Below, in pieces: positions 4,966 through 6,162 of a stretch of DNA of 6,162 nucleotides. Every line of letters starts with the position of its first letter. Position 1 is the stretch's first letter. The notes beneath the pieces were generated by a model that saw only the letters and a program-made list of their open reading frames with translations, searched no databases and was not told the origin of the DNA. Source of the DNA: Candidatus Zixiibacteriota bacterium (lineage in GTDB: Bacteria > Zixibacteria > MSB-5A5 > WJJR01); contig WJJR01000494.1 of NCBI GenBank assembly GCA_014729565.1, positions 1-6,162 on the forward strand. The letters run 5' to 3'. The position numbers and the translations under genes were made by a program.

Positions 4966-5736
4966 ATGACTGATTCCAGTGTCATCACCATCAATGAACG
5001 CGATCGGGTCGCCTGGCTCACGATCGATCGGCCACCGCTGAACATTTTCGACATTGCCACGATGCGGGAGTTGAGTTCGCGTCTGTCGGAGTTGGAGCAA
5101 CGGCAGGACTTGGCGGCGGTGGCGTTGTCCGCCAAGGGACGCGTGTTTTCGGCGGGGGTGGATGTTCCGGAACATAAACCGGAGACCGTCCGGGAGATGC
5201 TGACGAGTGTACACGATGCCTTCCGGCGTCTGTTTCATTTGCCTTGCCCCACCGTGTCCGCGATTCATGCCGATGCCTGCGGCGGGGGATTGGAACTGGC
5301 GATCCTGTGTGATTGCATACTTGTCTCCGATCAGGCCCGCCTTGGCTTTCCGGAGATTTCACTGGGCGTGTTTCCACCGCTCGCGGCGGCGTATTTGCAC
5401 ACGATTGTCGGGACGAAGCTGGCCGCGGAGCTGATCCTGACCGGGCAGCCGATGTCGGCGGATCGGGCGCGGCAGATCGGTTTGGTCAATCATGTGTTTC
5501 CGCAGGAGACGTTTCGCGAATCGGTCGAGGAGTTTTGCCAATCGCTGACCGCGCACTCGGCATTCTCCCTGAGTCAAACGAAGGCCGCGATGCGTTCGGC
5601 GCAGTTCCCTCAATTCAATGAGGCTTTGGCCGCAACGGAACGTGTCTATCTCGATCAACTGATGTCCGGTGACGATCCCGTTGAGGGGTTGCGTGCGTTC
5701 ATGGAGAAACGGGCGCCGGAGTGGAAGGATCGGTAG
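4966..5736 (+). CDS. Enoyl-CoA hydratase/isomerase (crotonase) family, dienoyl-CoA hydratase-like
   Basis: This 256-residue protein has the normal crotonase length and core. The oxyanion hole is formed by FSAGVD (61-66) and the glycines of CGGGLELAILCD (105-116). Both acid/base glutamates of enoyl-CoA hydratases are present: E110 in GGGLE and E130 in GFPEISLG, so water addition to, or removal from, a CoA thioester is expected, not only isomerisation. The opening RPPLNIFDIATMREL, SAGVDVPEH and PEISLGVFPPLAAAYL resemble, from memory, proteins annotated as cyclohexa-1,5-dienecarbonyl-CoA hydratase of anaerobic benzoyl-CoA degradation, but no other gene of that pathway is present and such annotations are often loose. 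It lies 17 nt after the regulator, with no clear Shine-Dalgarno, so it is probably co-transcribed and coupled. Cytoplasmic. Family is certain; substrate is not. Confidence 0.93.
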   Translation: MTDSSVITINERDRVAWLTIDRPPLNIFDIATMRELSSRLSELEQRQDLAAVALSAKGRVFSAGVDVPEHKPETVREMLTSVHDAFRRLFHLPCPTVSAIHADACGGGLELAILCDCILVSDQARLGFPEISLGVFPPLAAAYLHTIVGTKLAAELILTGQPMSADRARQIGLVNHVFPQETFRESVEEFCQSLTAHSAFSLSQTKAAMRSAQFPQFNEALAATERVYLDQLMSGDDPVEGLRAFMEKRAPEWKDR

Positions 5737-5777
5737 GGTGTTGCACATCCGGCATGCACTGTATCGCTCCTCGGGTT

Positions 5778-5897
5778 CTCCGCATAGTGCGGAGGGGCGC
5801 GGTCTCCGCGCCCAGGGCGCTTGCCGTGTTTTCGGGGCGTATTGCTTACGCCCGCAGCGCGTCACCGTTACGGAGAGAGGGCGTACTCAGTACGCCC
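5778..5897. repeat. Cluster of four GC-rich hairpins (REP-like palindromes)
   Basis: Four near-perfect inverted repeats lie in 120 bp: 5778-5794 (CTCCGCA-TAG-TGCGGAG), directly abutting 5795-5813 (GGGCGCGG-TCT-CCGCGCCC); then 5835-5853 (GGGCGTA-TTGCT-TACGCCC) and 5879-5897 (GGGCGTAC-TCA-GTACGCCC). The last two share the arm GGGCGTA and differ in loop. Between them is CCGT-T-ACGG (5865-5873), and CCGCAG (5852-5857) faces CTGCGG (5898-5903). They lie between convergent genes, as intergenic REP-type palindromes often do, and could also slow or terminate transcription, though no T-run follows on either strand. Whether the family is dispersed in the genome cannot be seen here. Confidence 0.7.
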
Positions 5898-5992
5898 CTG
5901 CGGATGATGGTCTTCTCGATGCGTGACATGATCAGTTCTCGGACTTCTTCAACACATCCTCGGGTGCGGGGAACCTGCCAATAGATTCTGTG
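5898..5992. other. Spacer between hairpin cluster and glycosyltransferase stop
   Basis: I see no gene or clear signal in this 95-nt spacer. On the minus strand the glycosyltransferase frame continues open past its stop for 48 codons, but without a supportable start or a recognised product. Confidence 0.4.
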
Positions 5993-6162
5993 CTACGACA
6001 CCGCGGTTGATGTCGCAAGGCGTTTCGAAACATCCTCCTGTGGCCGATCAATGAGTTCGTTGAAGAGTGTCGCGTACGCCTTGCCGATTGCTTTGAGGCT
6101 GAACTGTTCACGGGTGAAACGACTCCCCTGGCGGCCGAATGCGCGGGCGTGTTCGGGGTCGC
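5993..6162 (-). CDS. Glycosyltransferase, GT4-type, C-terminal end (runs off right edge)
   Basis: The minus strand is open from the window edge to a TAG at 5995-5993, giving the last 55 residues. The sequence begins DPEHARAFGRQGSRFTREQF and goes on SLKAIGKAYATLFNELI. This is the closing segment typical of GT-B fold, family GT4 glycosyltransferases: a DPE..RAFG.QGR-like loop, then an F-S-x-K/E helix and a final Y..L..E helix that folds back on the N-terminal domain. About 18 residues follow. Such enzymes transfer sugars from nucleotide-sugar donors in cell-surface polysaccharide, LPS or glycolipid synthesis. The donor and acceptor sites lie outside the window. It is convergent with the enoyl-CoA hydratase gene, 256 bp away. 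Confidence 0.72.
   Translation of the reverse strand, partial: DPEHARAFGRQGSRFTREQFSLKAIGKAYATLFNELIDRPQEDVSKRLATSTAVS

Noticed and set aside
5850..5992. Open minus-strand frame directly after the glycosyltransferase stop, as a possible pseudogenised C-terminal extension or transposase remnant
   Set aside because: The segment has a few helix-like residues (VEEVRELIMSRIEKTII) but no start site, no recognised family, and it runs into the hairpin cluster; too little evidence.

Overview
The window reads as accessory chromosome of a Gram-negative-type bacterium with moderately high GC. A sigma-54 style promoter, an NtrC-family activator, a membrane kinase with a Cache-like sensor and strong AGGAGG-type ribosome sites all fit this. 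The phylum cannot be fixed from the sequence. An environmental or uncultured lineage (for example FCB-group or deltaproteobacterial) is only a guess.

Layout. (1) At the left edge lies the first 148 codons of a minus-strand gene for an exported protein with a clear signal peptide. (2) A long region with no convincing gene (446-1239) follows. It looks regulatory: a minus-strand sigma-70 type promoter, a cluster of GTCA/GTCC direct repeats, two similar dyads 31 bp apart, a possible plus-strand sigma-70 promoter, a small palindrome, and a near-consensus sigma-54 promoter at 1194-1210. (3) A compact two-gene transcription unit begins about 20 nt after that promoter. It encodes a 61-residue protein with two CxxC knuckles and a 58-residue DeoR-type helix-turn-helix protein, and it ends at a very strong intrinsic terminator (15-bp perfect stem). 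(4) Next comes a plus-strand set: a Cache-type sensor histidine kinase, an NtrC-family response regulator overlapping it by ATGA, and 17 nt later a crotonase-family enoyl-CoA hydratase/isomerase resembling dienoyl-CoA hydratases. (5) A cluster of four GC-rich hairpins separates this from (6) the C-terminal end of a minus-strand GT4-type glycosyltransferase.

How it may work together. The kinase-regulator pair is built to switch on sigma-54 promoters, and the only good sigma-54 promoter in the window drives the small zinc-knuckle/HTH unit directly upstream, with dyads at typical enhancer distance. The simplest model is that an extracytoplasmic ligand activates the regulator, which turns on the two small proteins, and the HTH protein then acts on further targets. 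The co-transcribed CoA enzyme suggests an acid or aromatic-acid metabolic cue. These links are inference.

Points for a second look are the regulator's GAFTSA in place of GAFTGA, the Asn in the kinase G1 box, and the missing canonical start codon for the kinase behind an ideal Shine-Dalgarno sequence.
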